From Shumkonia mesophila (GTDB taxonomy: Bacteria > Pseudomonadota > Alphaproteobacteria > Rhodospirillales > Shumkoniaceae): DNA of 64,000 nt. A program made the position numbers and the translations under genes. The first letter of the stretch is position 1. Each line of letters opens with the position of its first letter. Where the stretch lies: assembly GCF_026163695.1 (NCBI RefSeq), contig NZ_JAOTID010000013.1:62001-126000 (forward strand). The letters run 5' to 3'. The notes under the pieces are model-generated. The model made no database searches. It was not told the origin of the DNA and worked only from the letters and a program-made list of their open reading frames with translations. Shown piece after piece: positions 27,102-42,369 of this stretch.

Positions 27102-28568
27102 TCAGACGCGGTGGAAGGCGCGGACGTGTTCCTCATCCCGGCTGCGGCACATCAGGCTTATCGCGATGAAGATGATGACGTTGGCGATCAGCCCCATGAT
27201 GCCGGGGTTGATGTCGAGCGGCGTCACGCCCTTCTGGACCAGTTGGTACCAGAAGTTCACGCCGACGCCGACGACCAGGCCGGCGATCGCCCCTTCCTTG
27301 CGGGCGCCGCGCCACCAGATCGCCCCGTAAACGCAGGGCGCGAACTGGACGATCGAGCCATAGGCGCCGAGCAGGAGCTGGACCAGCCCCGCCGCCCCCC
27401 AGATGGCCAGGTAGTAGGAAACCGCCCCGACGGCCACCACCGCCCAGCGCATGATGACGATCTGGGCGCGGTCGCTGAGATCCGGCTTCAGCGGGTAGAC
27501 GACGTCGCGCCCGAACGACACCGAGGCGCCGTGCGTGATGGCGTCGGCCGAGGATTGCGCGGCGGCCAGCGCGCCGGCCCCGATGATGCCGTAAAGAAGG
27601 CCGGTCGCCCCCAGGTTGTTGGTGATCAGGTAGGGCAGGATGCCGTCCGGAGTCGTCAGGGCGGTGGACGGGATCACCCCGACCGCCGAGAACCCGATGA
27701 ACAGCACGGGCACCAGGAAGATCGCGAACAGCGGGTAGGCCAGCACCGTGAGCTTGATCGTCTTTTCATTGGCCGTGTACGACTTCATGAAGAGATGCGG
27801 CCACATGATGAAGCCGACGACCGACACCAGGATGGCCGTCGAATAGGCCATCTGCGACATCTTCGAACCTTCGTGCCCGATCTCCAGAAAGCCGGGGCGC
27901 TCCGCGGCGATCTGGGCGAACATGGCGCCCGGGCCGTCATGCAGGACGTAGACGAGATAGAGCCCGACACCCCAGGCGACGACGAACATCATGGCGCCTT
28001 GCAGAACGTCGCTCCAGGCGGCGCCGCGCACACCGCTGGTGGCGACGTAAATGACGACGATGCCATAGGAGAGAAGGGCACCGACCCAGAACGGGATGTG
28101 GCCGTCCGTCATGATGTTGAAGATGTAGGCCATGCCCTTGATCTGCAGGGTCAGATACTGGATGAAGGCCAGCACAGAGACGATGCCGACGATCACCACC
28201 AGCGACCTCGACTGATAGCGGTCGCGCAGCATGTCGCCCATGCTGAAATAGCCGCGCGCGGCACCCAGCTTGGCCATCCTGGGGCCGATCAGGTACCAGG
28301 GCAGCAGGCCCAGCGCCGTATAGGCCAGGATGTAGAAAGAGGCCGCGCCCCGCGAGTAGGCCCAGGCCGGCCCGCCCAGGAAGGCGAAGGCCGAGAAGAT
28401 CGTGCCGCCCATCAGGAACCACATGACGACGATGCCCAGGCCGCGGTCGGCGACCGCGTATTCGGAGATCGAGAAGAACGAGCGCCCCTTGCCCGCCAGC
28501 ATCCCCAACACGAACGCGAAGACGAGGTATCCCCCCATCATCGCCAGCGCAATGATCCATTCCGGCAT
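27102..28568 (-). CDS. Sodium:solute symporter (SSS family)
   Basis: A 488-residue inner-membrane protein with about 13 predicted helices in the LeuT-like SSS fold. Recognisable parts are SISEYAVADRGLGIVVMWFLMGG near the N-terminus, WAYSRGAASFYILAY, and GAGALAAAQSSADAITHGAS, which carries the Ser residues of the sodium site. It would import a solute with sodium. The tandem with a DUF3311 small membrane protein is typical of monocarboxylate-permease-like members, so acetate, lactate or similar acids are possible substrates; this is inference. Transcribed after the DUF3311 gene with a 10-bp gap. Confidence 0.93.
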   Translation of the reverse strand: MPEWIIALAMMGGYLVFAFVLGMLAGKGRSFFSISEYAVADRGLGIVVMWFLMGGTIFSAFAFLGGPAWAYSRGAASFYILAYTALGLLPWYLIGPRMAKLGAARGYFSMGDMLRDRYQSRSLVVIVGIVSVLAFIQYLTLQIKGMAYIFNIMTDGHIPFWVGALLSYGIVVIYVATSGVRGAAWSDVLQGAMMFVVAWGVGLYLVYVLHDGPGAMFAQIAAERPGFLEIGHEGSKMSQMAYSTAILVSVVGFIMWPHLFMKSYTANEKTIKLTVLAYPLFAIFLVPVLFIGFSAVGVIPSTALTTPDGILPYLITNNLGATGLLYGIIGAGALAAAQSSADAITHGASVSFGRDVVYPLKPDLSDRAQIVIMRWAVVAVGAVSYYLAIWGAAGLVQLLLGAYGSIVQFAPCVYGAIWWRGARKEGAIAGLVVGVGVNFWYQLVQKGVTPLDINPGIMGLIANVIIFIAISLMCRSRDEEHVRAFHRV

Positions 28569-28578
28569 GTCGGCCTCC

Positions 28579-28797
28579 TCAGCGCCCGTATTCGTAACGG
28601 AAAAAGGCGATCAGGCCGACGAACTCGACGCCGATCCAGAAGACCACCCAGAACAGCGAGAACGGCAGTCCGATCACGATCGGCTGCGCCGAATTGCCCA
28701 GCCCGTAGAGCGGAAACATCATGACGAGCAGGATGAATACGGCGAAGACGGCATAGGCTCTCTCGGGTGTCTTTCTCTTCGTTTCAGTGTCAGGCAT
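28579..28797 (-). CDS. DUF3311 small membrane protein, symporter partner
   Basis: A 72-residue protein with two transmembrane helices (AYAVFAVFILLVMMFPLYGLG and LFWVVFWIGVEFVGLIAFF) and a short charged N-terminus. This matches the DUF3311 family, which is encoded directly before SSS-type symporters. The ATG at 28797 has GGGAG eight bases upstream and is preferred to one eight codons earlier. It probably helps fold or stabilise the symporter; that role is not established. Confidence 0.82.
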   Translation of the reverse strand: MPDTETKRKTPERAYAVFAVFILLVMMFPLYGLGNSAQPIVIGLPFSLFWVVFWIGVEFVGLIAFFRYEYGR

Positions 28798-29214
28798 GTT
28801 GTGGCTCCCTGCCGGTTTCATTGCAGCGGCGGCACCCCCATGGGCCGCCGGTCACGGACGCCTCGGCGGTGGAAACGCGACGAGACCCGGCCCGGCAGCC
28901 GGCGCCTGCCGAGAGGATCCCGTCGTCGAAGTCGTCGTGAGGTTGGTGTCCTCGGTGCCCATATCGGGATCGAGGCCACGAGAAGCGTTGTCTGCCAACA
29001 CCGCATGTCGTCTATGGAATCGACGATCCCCGGCTTCATGGGCTGGCCTCCGTCGCCGGCGATGCCGAACCGTTGGCATCGCTCAAAATCTGGCTGACCT
29101 GGTACCTTAGGTGCCGCTCCCCGTCGCGCGTCAGTGTAACCGAGGGCCGCGCCGGCCGCAACGAGTGGTATTCCGGGAAAAAATTCTAGCGATGGCTGCC
29201 CGACGCGGCCGGCC
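28798..29214. other. Intergenic region between ligA and the symporter operon, with possible tiny ORFs
   Basis: About 415 bases. It must contain the promoter of the DUF3311-symporter pair. On the minus strand there is a frame open from about 29189 to 29037 without an ATG, ending in TEASP-stop. Its stop overlaps (ATGA) a 73-codon frame starting at 29039 that is preceded by GGAGG. The upstream part of both frames looks protein-like (e.g. RDGERHLRYQVSQIL), but the second becomes Arg-rich and may be non-coding or frameshifted. Neither is recognised. Confidence 0.3.
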
Positions 29215-33015
<3,801 letters not shown>

Positions 33016-33885
33016 TCACCAGAACTTGAACCAGGACTCTTTTTTCGCGGGGTCGGTCTCGATCTTCTCGACCTTCGGCGGCTCCGCATCGCCTTCCCAG
33101 AACTTGTACCAAGCGGTCTCCTGGGGCCGGATGCGCTTCTGCTCGAGCAGTTCGTAGGCGTCGACATACCATTCGCTGCCCGGGAAATTGTGGCCGAGCA
33201 CCGCCGCCGTGCGCCTCGCCTCCTCGCTCAGGCCGAGCGCCAGGTAGGCCTCGGTCAGCCGCAGCAGCGCCTCGGGGACATGGGTCGTCGTCTGGTGATT
33301 GTCGACCACGTAGCGGAAGCGGTTGATCGCCGCCAGATAGTGGCCCTGGCGCAGGTAGTAGCGGCCGATTTCCATGGTCTTGCCGGCCAGATGGTCATGG
33401 GTCAGGTCGATCTTGAGCCGGGCGTCCTTGGCATAGGTGCTGTCGGGAAAGCGGGTGATCAGTTCGTCCAGGGTCTTCTTGGCTTCCTGGGTCATCTTCT
33501 GATCGCGCCGGACGTCGGAAATCTGCTCGTAATAGCAGAGCGCCTTCAGGTAGTAGGCATAGGGCGTGTCGCGGTTGGACGGGTGAAGCTGGATGAAGCG
33601 GTCCAACGCCACGATCGCCTCGTCGTAGGCGCTTTTCTGATAGTGGCCGTAGGCGGCCATCAATTGGGCCTTGGTCGCCCACGACGAATAGGGATGCTGG
33701 CGCTCGACCTCGTCGAACTGCCGGGCGGCGGTGTCGTACTTCCCGGTCTGCAGCGCGTCCATGGCCTCGTTGTAGAGCTCCTCGATCGGCCGCTCGACAT
33801 AGAGCTCCTCCTTGCTCGCGCAGGCGGCGAGCAGAAGGGCAAAGGCGAAAGCCGCGAGGCTGAGCGGTGTCCTTCCACGGGTCAT
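33016..33885 (-). CDS. bamD: Outer-membrane assembly lipoprotein BamD
   Basis: A 289-residue lipoprotein of the BAM complex. The signal peptide ends in the lipobox LLAAC with Cys22 as the lipidated residue. Five TPR-like repeats follow (e.g. YNEAMDALQTGKYDTAARQFDEV and LDELITRFPDSTYAKDA). It is essential for inserting beta-barrel proteins into the outer membrane. A Lys/Trp-rich C-terminus (KKESWFKFW) extends past the last repeat. It heads the bamD-recN-ligA group and has its own candidate promoter. Confidence 0.95.
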   Translation of the reverse strand: MTRGRTPLSLAAFAFALLLAACASKEELYVERPIEELYNEAMDALQTGKYDTAARQFDEVERQHPYSSWATKAQLMAAYGHYQKSAYDEAIVALDRFIQLHPSNRDTPYAYYLKALCYYEQISDVRRDQKMTQEAKKTLDELITRFPDSTYAKDARLKIDLTHDHLAGKTMEIGRYYLRQGHYLAAINRFRYVVDNHQTTTHVPEALLRLTEAYLALGLSEEARRTAAVLGHNFPGSEWYVDAYELLEQKRIRPQETAWYKFWEGDAEPPKVEKIETDPAKKESWFKFW

Positions 33886-33979
33886 GGGATCGGGTCATTC
33901 TCCGGCGGGTTCGGCGATCGCCCGGCGCGATCGGCCCGTTGCCGCGGACTATACCACGGCCGCTTCAAATGTCGTTAGG

Positions 33980-34007
33980 ATGATACGCACAACGCCGCGC
34001 CGCGCAA
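33980..34007 (-). promoter_or_regulatory. Candidate promoter of bamD-recN-ligA
   Basis: On the minus strand, TTGCGC (34002-34007), a 16-base spacer and TATCAT (33980-33985). A second possible -10, TATAGT, lies at 33948-33953. Both are in the 172-bp gap after lpxC. Confidence 0.45.
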
Positions 34008-34057
34008 GGCCCTAGGCCCGCCGGCGCGTCACACGTCGATCGAAGAGGAAACCGCCC

Positions 34058-35053
34058 TCAGGCCGTCGCGGCCAGCCCTACCGGCATATCGTCGGCAATC
34101 GAAGCCCGCATCGCCGGCGCTTCCGCCCCCGCCACCCTGACGGTGTCGTAGCACCAGGCGTCGGGCTGGGCGAAAAGCTGCCGCAGCAGGCGGTTGGTCA
34201 GCGCATGCCCCGAGCACCGGCCGTCGAACCGCCCGATGATCGGCGCGCCGGCGGTGTAAAGGTCGCCGACCGCGTCCAGCGCCTTGTGACGGACGAACTC
34301 GTCCTCATAGCGCAGGCCGTCCTCGTTCAGCACCTTGTCGCCGCTGACCACCACCGCGTTTTCCAGCGAGCCGCCGCGGGCAAAGCCGTTGGCCCACAAC
34401 TGCTCGACCTCGTGCAGGAAGCCGAAGGTGCGGGCCCGCGACAGTTCCTTCTTGAAGGTGCCGTTGACCAGTCCCAGCAAAAGGGCCTGGCGCCCGACCA
34501 GGGCGCTGTCGAAATCGATCTCGAAACCGACCGCGAAGCTGTCGGCCGGATAGAGCGCCGCGATGCCGCTCTTGCCGCCGTCGACGACCACCGGCTTGAG
34601 CACGCGCACGCCGCGGCGGGCCACGCCCAGGTCGCGCACGCCGGCACACTCGATCAGGAAAACGAAGGGCTCGGCGCTGCCGTCCATGACCGGCACTTCG
34701 GGACCGTTGATCTCGATCTCGACGTTGTCGATCCCGCAGCCGGCCAGCGCCGCCATCAGATGCTCGATGGTCGAAACCACCACCCCCTCGCCGTTGCCGA
34801 CGACGGTGCACAGCCGCGTATCCACGACATGATCCCAGCGGGCGGGGATGACGGCGCCCTTGCCCGCGATGTCGGTCCGCCTGAAGACGACGCCGTGACC
34901 GGCCTCGGCCGGCTTCAGAACCATCGATACCTTGGCCCCGCTATGGAGCGCCACGCCCGAACAGCCGATGGGGCTCTTCAGCGTCTTCTGGGTATCGATG
35001 CGCTCGTCGGTCAAGGTCTCGACCCGGCGGCGTCTGATCTCGGAAAATCCCAT
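34058..35053 (-). CDS. lpxC: UDP-3-O-acyl-N-acetylglucosamine deacetylase
   Basis: A 331-residue zinc enzyme for the committed step of lipid A synthesis. Zinc ligands are visible: His98 in [10 protein letters not shown], and His256 and Asp260 in [12 protein letters not shown]; catalytic His283 lies in SGHALTN. About 20 extra residues precede the usual start ([16 protein letters not shown]), which is common in alphaproteobacteria. It is separated from ftsZ by a strong terminator, so it probably has its own promoter. Confidence 0.97.
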   Translation of the reverse strand: MGFSEIRRRRVETLTDERIDTQKTLKSPIGCSGVALHSGAKVSMVLKPAEAGHGVVFRRTDIAGKGAVIPARWDHVVDTRLCTVVGNGEGVVVSTIEHLMAALAGCGIDNVEIEINGPEVPVMDGSAEPFVFLIECAGVRDLGVARRGVRVLKPVVVDGGKSGIAALYPADSFAVGFEIDFDSALVGRQALLLGLVNGTFKKELSRARTFGFLHEVEQLWANGFARGGSLENAVVVSGDKVLNEDGLRYEDEFVRHKALDAVGDLYTAGAPIIGRFDGRCSGHALTNRLLRQLFAQPDAWCYDTVRVAGAEAPAMRASIADDMPVGLAATA

Positions 35054-35120
35054 CTTCGGTGTCTTTCCCCGGTGGTTCCCGGCATCGGCTGCACGCCGAA
35101 AAACCCTTGGACCGAAAGCA

Positions 35121-35172
35121 GTTAAAGAAAAAGTGCCACGAGGGTTGATATACCCACCAACCCCGTGGCACT
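35121..35172 (-). terminator. Strong terminator after ftsZ
   Basis: AGTGCCACG (35132-35140) pairs with CGTGGCACT (35164-35172), extended by GGTTG/CAACC inside. On the minus strand a TTTTTCTTTAA tract follows. This ends transcription of the dcw cluster 50 bases past ftsZ. Confidence 0.9.
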
Positions 35173-35221
35173 CAAATCAATCATTGTTTCTAATTGTTTC
35201 CGTGCAACCGATTGTTTTTCC

Positions 35222-36838
35222 TCAGTTTGCTTGCCTCCTCAGGAAGGCCGGAATATCCAGCAGGTCGTCGCCGGACTGGGAGTCCTGCAAACGGTCCGAC
35301 GGGTCGAGGCCGCCGATCTCGGATTGCTCCTTCGTCGCCGGCATCGGAACCGGCGCCGGCTCGGCCCTCGGCTTGGCCGCCCGGCCGGTTCCGGTCACCT
35401 TCTCGAACAGGCTGGGGCCGCGCGGTTTGGCGGCCTCGACGTGGGGCCGTTCGACCGCCCGGGCTCCGTTGGCCATCGCCGCGCCGGCGAACGGATCGGC
35501 CCGGCGTGGCGGCATCGGCTGGTCGTTGCGACCGACCGGCCGCGCCGGAATGAAGGTCTCCCGCGCGTTGACCGACGGCGCCGCCGCCGGGGCCGGCACC
35601 TGATCGGAGGGTGCCGCCACGAAGTGATCCAGCGCCCCCGGCTCGACCTCGGCGACCGCCTGTTCGGCGGCGACCTCCTCAGGCTTGACGGCGGCCGTTT
35701 CCTCGGTTTCGGCGACAACTTGCTGGGTCGCCGGCATCGACACGACGGAACCCAGCGGCGAGGCGTACGCCTCGGCCGGAACGGCCTTCTTGCGCTCGAT
35801 CGCCCGCTCGGCCCGCGCCTTGGCAAGGACATCCAGCGTCACCGGCGCCGGCTGGGTCTGCGACTGGGTGCTCATGCCGGTGGCCACCACCGAGATGCGC
35901 ATCTTGCCGTCGAGGCTGGCATCGAAGGTCGAGCCGAAGATGATGAAGGCGTCGCCGTCCACTTCGGCACGGATGCGGTTGGCCGCCTCGTCGACCTCGA
36001 AAAGGGTCATGTCGGTGCCGCCGGTGATGTTGATGAGGACGCCCTTGGCCCCCTTCATCGAGGTGTCGTCGAGCAGCGGGTTGGCGATGGCCGCCTCGGC
36101 CGCCTCCAGCGCGCGACGCTCGCCCTCGGCCTCGCCGGTGCCCATCATGGCCTTGCCCATCTCGCTCATCACCGAACGGATGTCGGCGAAGTCGAGGTTG
36201 ATCAGGCCGGGCATCACCATCAGGTCGGTGACCCCGCGCACGCCGGAATAGAGCACGTCGTCGGCCATCTTGAAGGCGTCGGCGAACGTCGTCTTTTCGT
36301 TGGCCACCCTGAACAGGTTCTGGTTGGGGATGATGATCAGGGTATCGACGTACTGTTCCATATCGTTGATGCCGGCCTCGGCGATGCGCATGCGGTGCAT
36401 GCCCTCGAAATGGAACGGCTTGGTGACGACGCCGATGGTCAGGATGCCCATCTCGCGGGCCGCCCGGGCGACCACCGGCGCGGCGCCGGTGCCGGTGCCC
36501 CCGCCCATGCCGGCGGTGATGAACACCATGTTGCTGCCTTCCAGGTGATGGACGATCTCGTCCATCGTCTCCTCGGCGGCGGCGCGGCCCACTTCGGGCC
36601 GGTTGCCGGCACCCAGGCCCTGGGTGACGGTTGCGCCAAGCTGGATGCGGGTGTCGGTGCGCGCCTGCGCCAACGCCTGGGCGTCGGTATTGGCGACCAC
36701 GAAATTGACCCCCTCCAACTCGGCCTGGATCATGTTGTTGACGGCGTTGCAGCCAGCGCCGCCGACGCCGAAGACCGTGATACGCGGCCGCAGCTCGGGC
36801 ACTTCGCTGGTGGTCGGCAGGCTCAGGTTGATGCTCAT
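35222..36838 (-). CDS. ftsZ: Cell division protein FtsZ
   Basis: A 538-residue tubulin-like GTPase that forms the Z-ring. The GTP-binding signature GGGTGTG is at about 112-118; the N-terminal [13 protein letters not shown] loop and the T7 loop NLDFADIR (about 212-219) are intact. The core ends near residue 330; a Pro/Ala/Val-rich linker of roughly 190 residues follows, then the conserved tail [15 protein letters not shown], which binds FtsA and other partners. The long linker is typical of alphaproteobacteria. A GGAGGGAATT ribosome site precedes the ATG; the gap to ftsA is 114 bp. Confidence 0.98.
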   Translation of the reverse strand: MSINLSLPTTSEVPELRPRITVFGVGGAGCNAVNNMIQAELEGVNFVVANTDAQALAQARTDTRIQLGATVTQGLGAGNRPEVGRAAAEETMDEIVHHLEGSNMVFITAGMGGGTGTGAAPVVARAAREMGILTIGVVTKPFHFEGMHRMRIAEAGINDMEQYVDTLIIIPNQNLFRVANEKTTFADAFKMADDVLYSGVRGVTDLMVMPGLINLDFADIRSVMSEMGKAMMGTGEAEGERRALEAAEAAIANPLLDDTSMKGAKGVLINITGGTDMTLFEVDEAANRIRAEVDGDAFIIFGSTFDASLDGKMRISVVATGMSTQSQTQPAPVTLDVLAKARAERAIERKKAVPAEAYASPLGSVVSMPATQQVVAETEETAAVKPEEVAAEQAVAEVEPGALDHFVAAPSDQVPAPAAAPSVNARETFIPARPVGRNDQPMPPRRADPFAGAAMANGARAVERPHVEAAKPRGPSLFEKVTGTGRAAKPRAEPAPVPMPATKEQSEIGGLDPSDRLQDSQSGDDLLDIPAFLRRQAN

Positions 36839-36952
36839 AATTCCCTCCGAAAAACTGACGAAGCCAAGATATTCCCTGTGTGTTGCCGTCCGCGGGCGGC
36901 GATGCCGGGGGTCCGCCCCCTCGGCGGGCCGGTCAGGTCGAACGTTCTCCCT

Positions 36953-38218
36953 CTAGAAATTCTCACGGAGCCATTGCCCGAAGCGGCCGAACCGCCCGTT
37001 GGGCACCTCTGTTGGGCGGTAGGGCGAACTGACCGCCGCCGCCGGGGTTCGAATCGCGTACTTCAGCAGTCCCGCGCAGGTCGAAAAGGCCGGACCGCCG
37101 GTCGCCTCGGCCATGCCGCGGATGAACTGCGGCCGGCCGAGCCGGACCTGCTTGTCGAGGATCATTCCGGCCACCTCGCGCACGCCCGACAACTGGCTGG
37201 CGCCGCCGGTCAGCACGACGCGCCGCCCGGCCACCTTGTCGAAGCCGGCTTCCTCCAGGCGGGCCCGCACCATCTCGAAGGTCTCCTCGATGCGCGGCCG
37301 GATGATGCTGACCAGCATCGAGCGCGGCACCGGATTGGCCTCGGAGTCCGACTCCTCGCCGATGACCGGCACCTTCAGCACCTCGCGGTCGTCGGACGGC
37401 GTCGGCATGGCGCTGCCGTAGAGCGTCTTCATGCGCTCGGCATGGGCGACCGGGGTGGAGAGGCCGCGGGCGATGTCGTTGGTGACGTGCATGCCGCCGA
37501 CCGGGATGCCGTCGGTATGGATCAGCTCGCCGTCGAAATAGACGGCGATGGTGGTGGTGCCGCCGCCCATGTCGATGAGGGTGACGCCCAGCTGCTTCTC
37601 GTCGTCGACCAGGCAGGCCAGCGACGAGGCCAGCGGCGAGACCACCCTGGCGTCGATTTCGAGATGACAGTGGGCGATGCAGGTGGCCAGGTTGCGCAAC
37701 GCGCCGCCGCTGGCGCTGATCACGTGGACATTGGCGCCCAGCCTTTCCCCGAACATGCCGCGCGGGTCGGCCACCCCGCGCTGGCCGTCGATGCTGTAGC
37801 CGACCGGCAGGGTGTGGATCATCTCGTGATCGGCCGGGCGGCCGTGGTTGAGCACGTGGGGGTCGAGCACCTGGCGCAGATCGGCGTCGCCGATCTGGTG
37901 GCCGGCGATGGAAATCTCGTAGGCGATCAGCCGCGAAACGGGCTCGCCGCCCGACAGGTTGACAATGACCTCGCGGATGTTCTCGCCGGCCATCTGCTCG
38001 GCCGCCTCGACGGTGGCGCGGATGGAATCGGCGGCGGCCTCCATGTCGACGATGGTGCCCGAGCGGATGCCGCGCGACAGCTGGTGGCCCATGCCGACGA
38101 TCTGCAGCCCGGTGTCGCCCCCGGTCCTGGCGATGAAGCAGACCACCTTGGTGCTGCCGATATCGAGCGCGGCAACCAGGCCGTTGCGCACTTTCGGGGT
38201 CGTGCCGTTCGTCTTCAT
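36953..38218 (-). CDS. ftsA: Cell division protein FtsA
   Basis: A 421-residue actin-like ATPase that tethers FtsZ to the membrane. Phosphate-1 is GLVAALDIGSTKVVCF, the SHS2/1C domain follows, phosphate-2 is VTLIDMGGGTTTIAVY and the adenosine loop is VVLTGGASQLSGV. The C-terminal amphipathic helix is GRFGRFGQWLRENF. The frame stays open far upstream, but that overlaps ftsQ in another frame; the ATG at 38218 fits the family. It lies 44 bp after ftsQ. Confidence 0.97.
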   Translation of the reverse strand: MKTNGTTPKVRNGLVAALDIGSTKVVCFIARTGGDTGLQIVGMGHQLSRGIRSGTIVDMEAAADSIRATVEAAEQMAGENIREVIVNLSGGEPVSRLIAYEISIAGHQIGDADLRQVLDPHVLNHGRPADHEMIHTLPVGYSIDGQRGVADPRGMFGERLGANVHVISASGGALRNLATCIAHCHLEIDARVVSPLASSLACLVDDEKQLGVTLIDMGGGTTTIAVYFDGELIHTDGIPVGGMHVTNDIARGLSTPVAHAERMKTLYGSAMPTPSDDREVLKVPVIGEESDSEANPVPRSMLVSIIRPRIEETFEMVRARLEEAGFDKVAGRRVVLTGGASQLSGVREVAGMILDKQVRLGRPQFIRGMAEATGGPAFSTCAGLLKYAIRTPAAAVSSPYRPTEVPNGRFGRFGQWLRENF

Positions 38219-38262
38219 CCGTCTACCGCTCTTCGATCCGTCGCCATGGGCTTGCGGGCGTC

Positions 38263-39114
38263 TCACGTTTCGGTGCCGGGCTCGAGCCCCTCGGACTGGC
38301 GCGCCTTCTGCACGATCAGGCGGTCGGGAAGCCTGAGATCGAGCACGCCGACGTCCTTGGCCAGCACGTGATGGGTTCGTTCGTAATCGGCCAGCCGGTT
38401 CCAGGCCGATCCCGTGTTCTCCTCGGGCAGGCGCACGTCGATGCCGTTGTCGAGGCGAACGTTCCAGCGCCGGCCGCCGACCCGCACCGCCGCCTTCACC
38501 CGCGCCATCAGGTCGGGCTGGTTCCACAGCGTCTCCAGCAGGCGGGCGGTGTGCACCGGGGCGTCCTCGCCGACCACCAGCAGCAGGTGGGCGAAGCGCT
38601 CCAGCTTGCCGTCGGGGATCACCTGGCCGTCGCGGTCGATGAGCGCGAACCGGCCCTGGTGCTGCCACACCGCCAGCGGCCGCCGCTCGACGACGCGCAG
38701 AAACACGGTGTCGGGCAGCCGGCGCTGCACGGACGCCGATTTGACCCACGGCAGGGCCTCGACCCGTTGCTTGGCGGCATCGGGATCGAAGGCCAGGATG
38801 GGGGCGCCGCGGGCCAGGCGCACCGCCTTCAGCAACTCGTCGCGCGGCGTTTCCTGGCGGCCGAGGACCAACACGTTTTCGACCCGGAAGCCCATCTCGG
38901 CGGTCGTCGCGATGACCGCCCAGCGGGCCTTGGCGGCGACGTTCGCAGCCCAGCCCGACTGCCACATCCACCAGCCGCCGGCCGTCGCGCCGGCGATCGC
39001 CGCGACGGCGGCCAGCGCGACCACATGGCCGCTTTTCCAAAGAGGCTTCACCCGTGGGCGGGGCTGGCCCCTTTTCTTCGACGTCGAGGATGTCCACGGT
39101 CTCATCGATCGCAC
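38263..39114 (-). CDS. ftsQ: Cell division protein FtsQ
   Basis: A 283-residue bitopic protein of the divisome. A basic cytoplasmic tail (TSSTSKKRGQPRPRVKP) is followed by one transmembrane helix (about 29-47), then the POTRA domain with VENVLVLGRQETPRDELLKAV and the FtsQ beta domain (LPDTVFLRVVERRPLAVWQHQG). It links FtsB/FtsL to the rest of the divisome. The start overlaps the ddl end by 13 bases. Confidence 0.94.
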   Translation of the reverse strand: MRSMRPWTSSTSKKRGQPRPRVKPLWKSGHVVALAAVAAIAGATAGGWWMWQSGWAANVAAKARWAVIATTAEMGFRVENVLVLGRQETPRDELLKAVRLARGAPILAFDPDAAKQRVEALPWVKSASVQRRLPDTVFLRVVERRPLAVWQHQGRFALIDRDGQVIPDGKLERFAHLLLVVGEDAPVHTARLLETLWNQPDLMARVKAAVRVGGRRWNVRLDNGIDVRLPEENTGSAWNRLADYERTHHVLAKDVGVLDLRLPDRLIVQKARQSEGLEPGTET

Positions 39115-40004
39115 TCCGCACTCTCAACCATCCAGGTGCACAGTTCGGCAAACGAGATGCCGGTATGCGCCGCCTGTTCGGGCACCAGGGACGTCGGCGT
39201 CATCCCGGGTTGCGTGTTCACTTCCAGCAGGAAAAGGGTGTCGCCGTCGTAGCGGAAGTCGGCCCGGGCCACGCCCCGGCAGCCGAGCACCGCGCAGGCG
39301 CGGGCGGACAGCCGCAACGCCTCGTCGTAGACCTCGGCATCGAGCGGCGCCGGCAGCAGGTGCCGCGAGCCGCCGGCGGCATACTTGGCGTCGTAGTCGT
39401 AGAAGCCGTGTTCGGTGGTGATCTCGGTCACCGCCAGCGCCCTGTCGCCCATGACCGCGACCGTCAGTTCGCGGCCGGGGATGAAGCGCTCGACCATCGC
39501 TTCCGCGCCGAACGGCCAGCGCTCGATCACCGTGTTGATGTCGCCCTGCTCGCGGATGATGAAGACGCCGACGCTCGAGCCCTCGTTCGGCGGCTTGACG
39601 ACATAGGGGCGCTCCAGCGGGTCGCCTTCCTTGAGCTCCTCCAGGGTGACGACGGCATCCTCGGCGACCGGAATGTCGGCCGCCCAGAACAACCGCTTGG
39701 CCGCCGGCTTGTCCATGGCGAGCGCCGAAGCGAGCAGGCCGGAATGGGTGTAGGGAATGTCGAGGATATTGAGCAGCCCCTGGATGCATCCGTCCTCGCC
39801 GAAGCGGCCGTGCAACGCGTTGAAGACGACGTCGGGCCGCGGGAACAGGCGGGTCAGCAGCGCCCCCACGTCGCGCTGCACGTCGATGGCGGTCACCCGA
39901 TAGCCGGCTTCGCGAAGGGCGGTGGCGCAGGCCGCGCCGCTGACCAGCGACACCTCGCGCTCGGCCGACCATCCCCCCATCAGAACGGCGACGTGCTTGG
40001 TCAT
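39102..40004 (-). CDS. ddl: D-alanine--D-alanine ligase
   Basis: A 300-residue ATP-grasp enzyme making D-Ala-D-Ala for the peptidoglycan stem. It begins [47 protein letters not shown] and LLEVNTQPGMTPTSL are the family motifs, the last providing magnesium ligands. The start overlaps the murB stop (ATGA) and the end overlaps ftsQ. Confidence 0.97.
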   Translation of the reverse strand: MTKHVAVLMGGWSAEREVSLVSGAACATALREAGYRVTAIDVQRDVGALLTRLFPRPDVVFNALHGRFGEDGCIQGLLNILDIPYTHSGLLASALAMDKPAAKRLFWAADIPVAEDAVVTLEELKEGDPLERPYVVKPPNEGSSVGVFIIREQGDINTVIERWPFGAEAMVERFIPGRELTVAVMGDRALAVTEITTEHGFYDYDAKYAAGGSRHLLPAPLDAEVYDEALRLSARACAVLGCRGVARADFRYDGDTLFLLEVNTQPGMTPTSLVPEQAAHTGISFAELCTWMVESAECDR

Positions 40005-40935
40005 GCCGAATCCCTCCGTTTGCCGGGATCGGCGGTGCCGATGCGGCGGATTTCCCATTCCAGATCGACGCCGGCGGTCTCGCGGACGCGACGGCGGACC
40101 TCTTCGCCCAGGTCCTCGAGGTCGGCGGCGGTCGCCTCGCCGGTATTGATCAGGAAGTTGCAGTGCTTTTCCGACACCATGGCGCCGCCCCGGCGCAGGC
40201 CGCGGCAGCCGGCCTGTTCGATCAGCTGCCACGCCTTGGCGCCGGGCGGATTCTTGAACGTGCTGCCGCCGGTGGCGATGCGCAGCGGCTGGGTGGTTTC
40301 CCGTTCCTTCTGGATGTGCGCCATGCGCCGGGCGATGTCGTCGCGTCGGCCGGGCACCCCCCGCAGGGTCGCCGCCACCACGATCCAGTCCTCGGGGATC
40401 GAGGTGCGGCGGTAGGAAAAGCCGATGTCGGCGGCGGCGAGCTCGTGCGCCTTGCCGGCGCCATCAATGGCGCGGGCCCTGACGACCACATCCTTCATCT
40501 CGACGCCGTAGGCGCCGGCGTTCATGCGCACCGAGCCGCCGACGGTGCCGGGAATGCCGCTCAGGAATTCCAATCCCTCGGTCTCGGCCTCAAGGGCGGC
40601 CCTGGCCACCTGGATGGCCATGGCGCCCGAGCCGGCCTCGATCTCGGTCCCCTTGGCCTTGATGTCGGCGAAACCGCGGCCGAGGCGCACCACCACCCCC
40701 GCCACCCCGCCGTCGCGCACCAGCAGGTTGGAGCCAACGCCGATGACCGTGACCGGCAGGTCGAGGGGCCGCCTGGCCAGGAAGCTGGCGAGGTCGTCGG
40801 CATCGGCCGGCTTGAACAGCACCTCGGCCGGACCGCCCACCTTGAACCAGGTGACGCGGGCGAGATCGAAGTCGGGCAGGTATTCGCCGCGGACCTTGGG
40901 CAGGTGCTCGATCAGCCGAGAATGTCCATGAACGG

Positions 40936-40939
<4 letters not shown>
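40001..40939 (-). CDS. murB: UDP-N-acetylenolpyruvoylglucosamine reductase
   Basis: A 312-residue FAD enzyme that reduces UDP-GlcNAc-enolpyruvate to UDP-MurNAc. FAD contacts are seen in [15 protein letters not shown] and [21 protein letters not shown]; the catalytic Ser is in [11 protein letters not shown] and FSYRRTSI is conserved. Coupled by ATGA junctions to murC upstream and ddl downstream. Confidence 0.97.

Positions 40940-42368
<1,429 letters not shown>

Positions 42369-42369
<1 letters not shown>

Noticed and set aside
35165-38371. A 1068-codon open frame on the plus strand
   Set aside because: Antisense to ftsZ and ftsA, which are certain. No recognisable motif.
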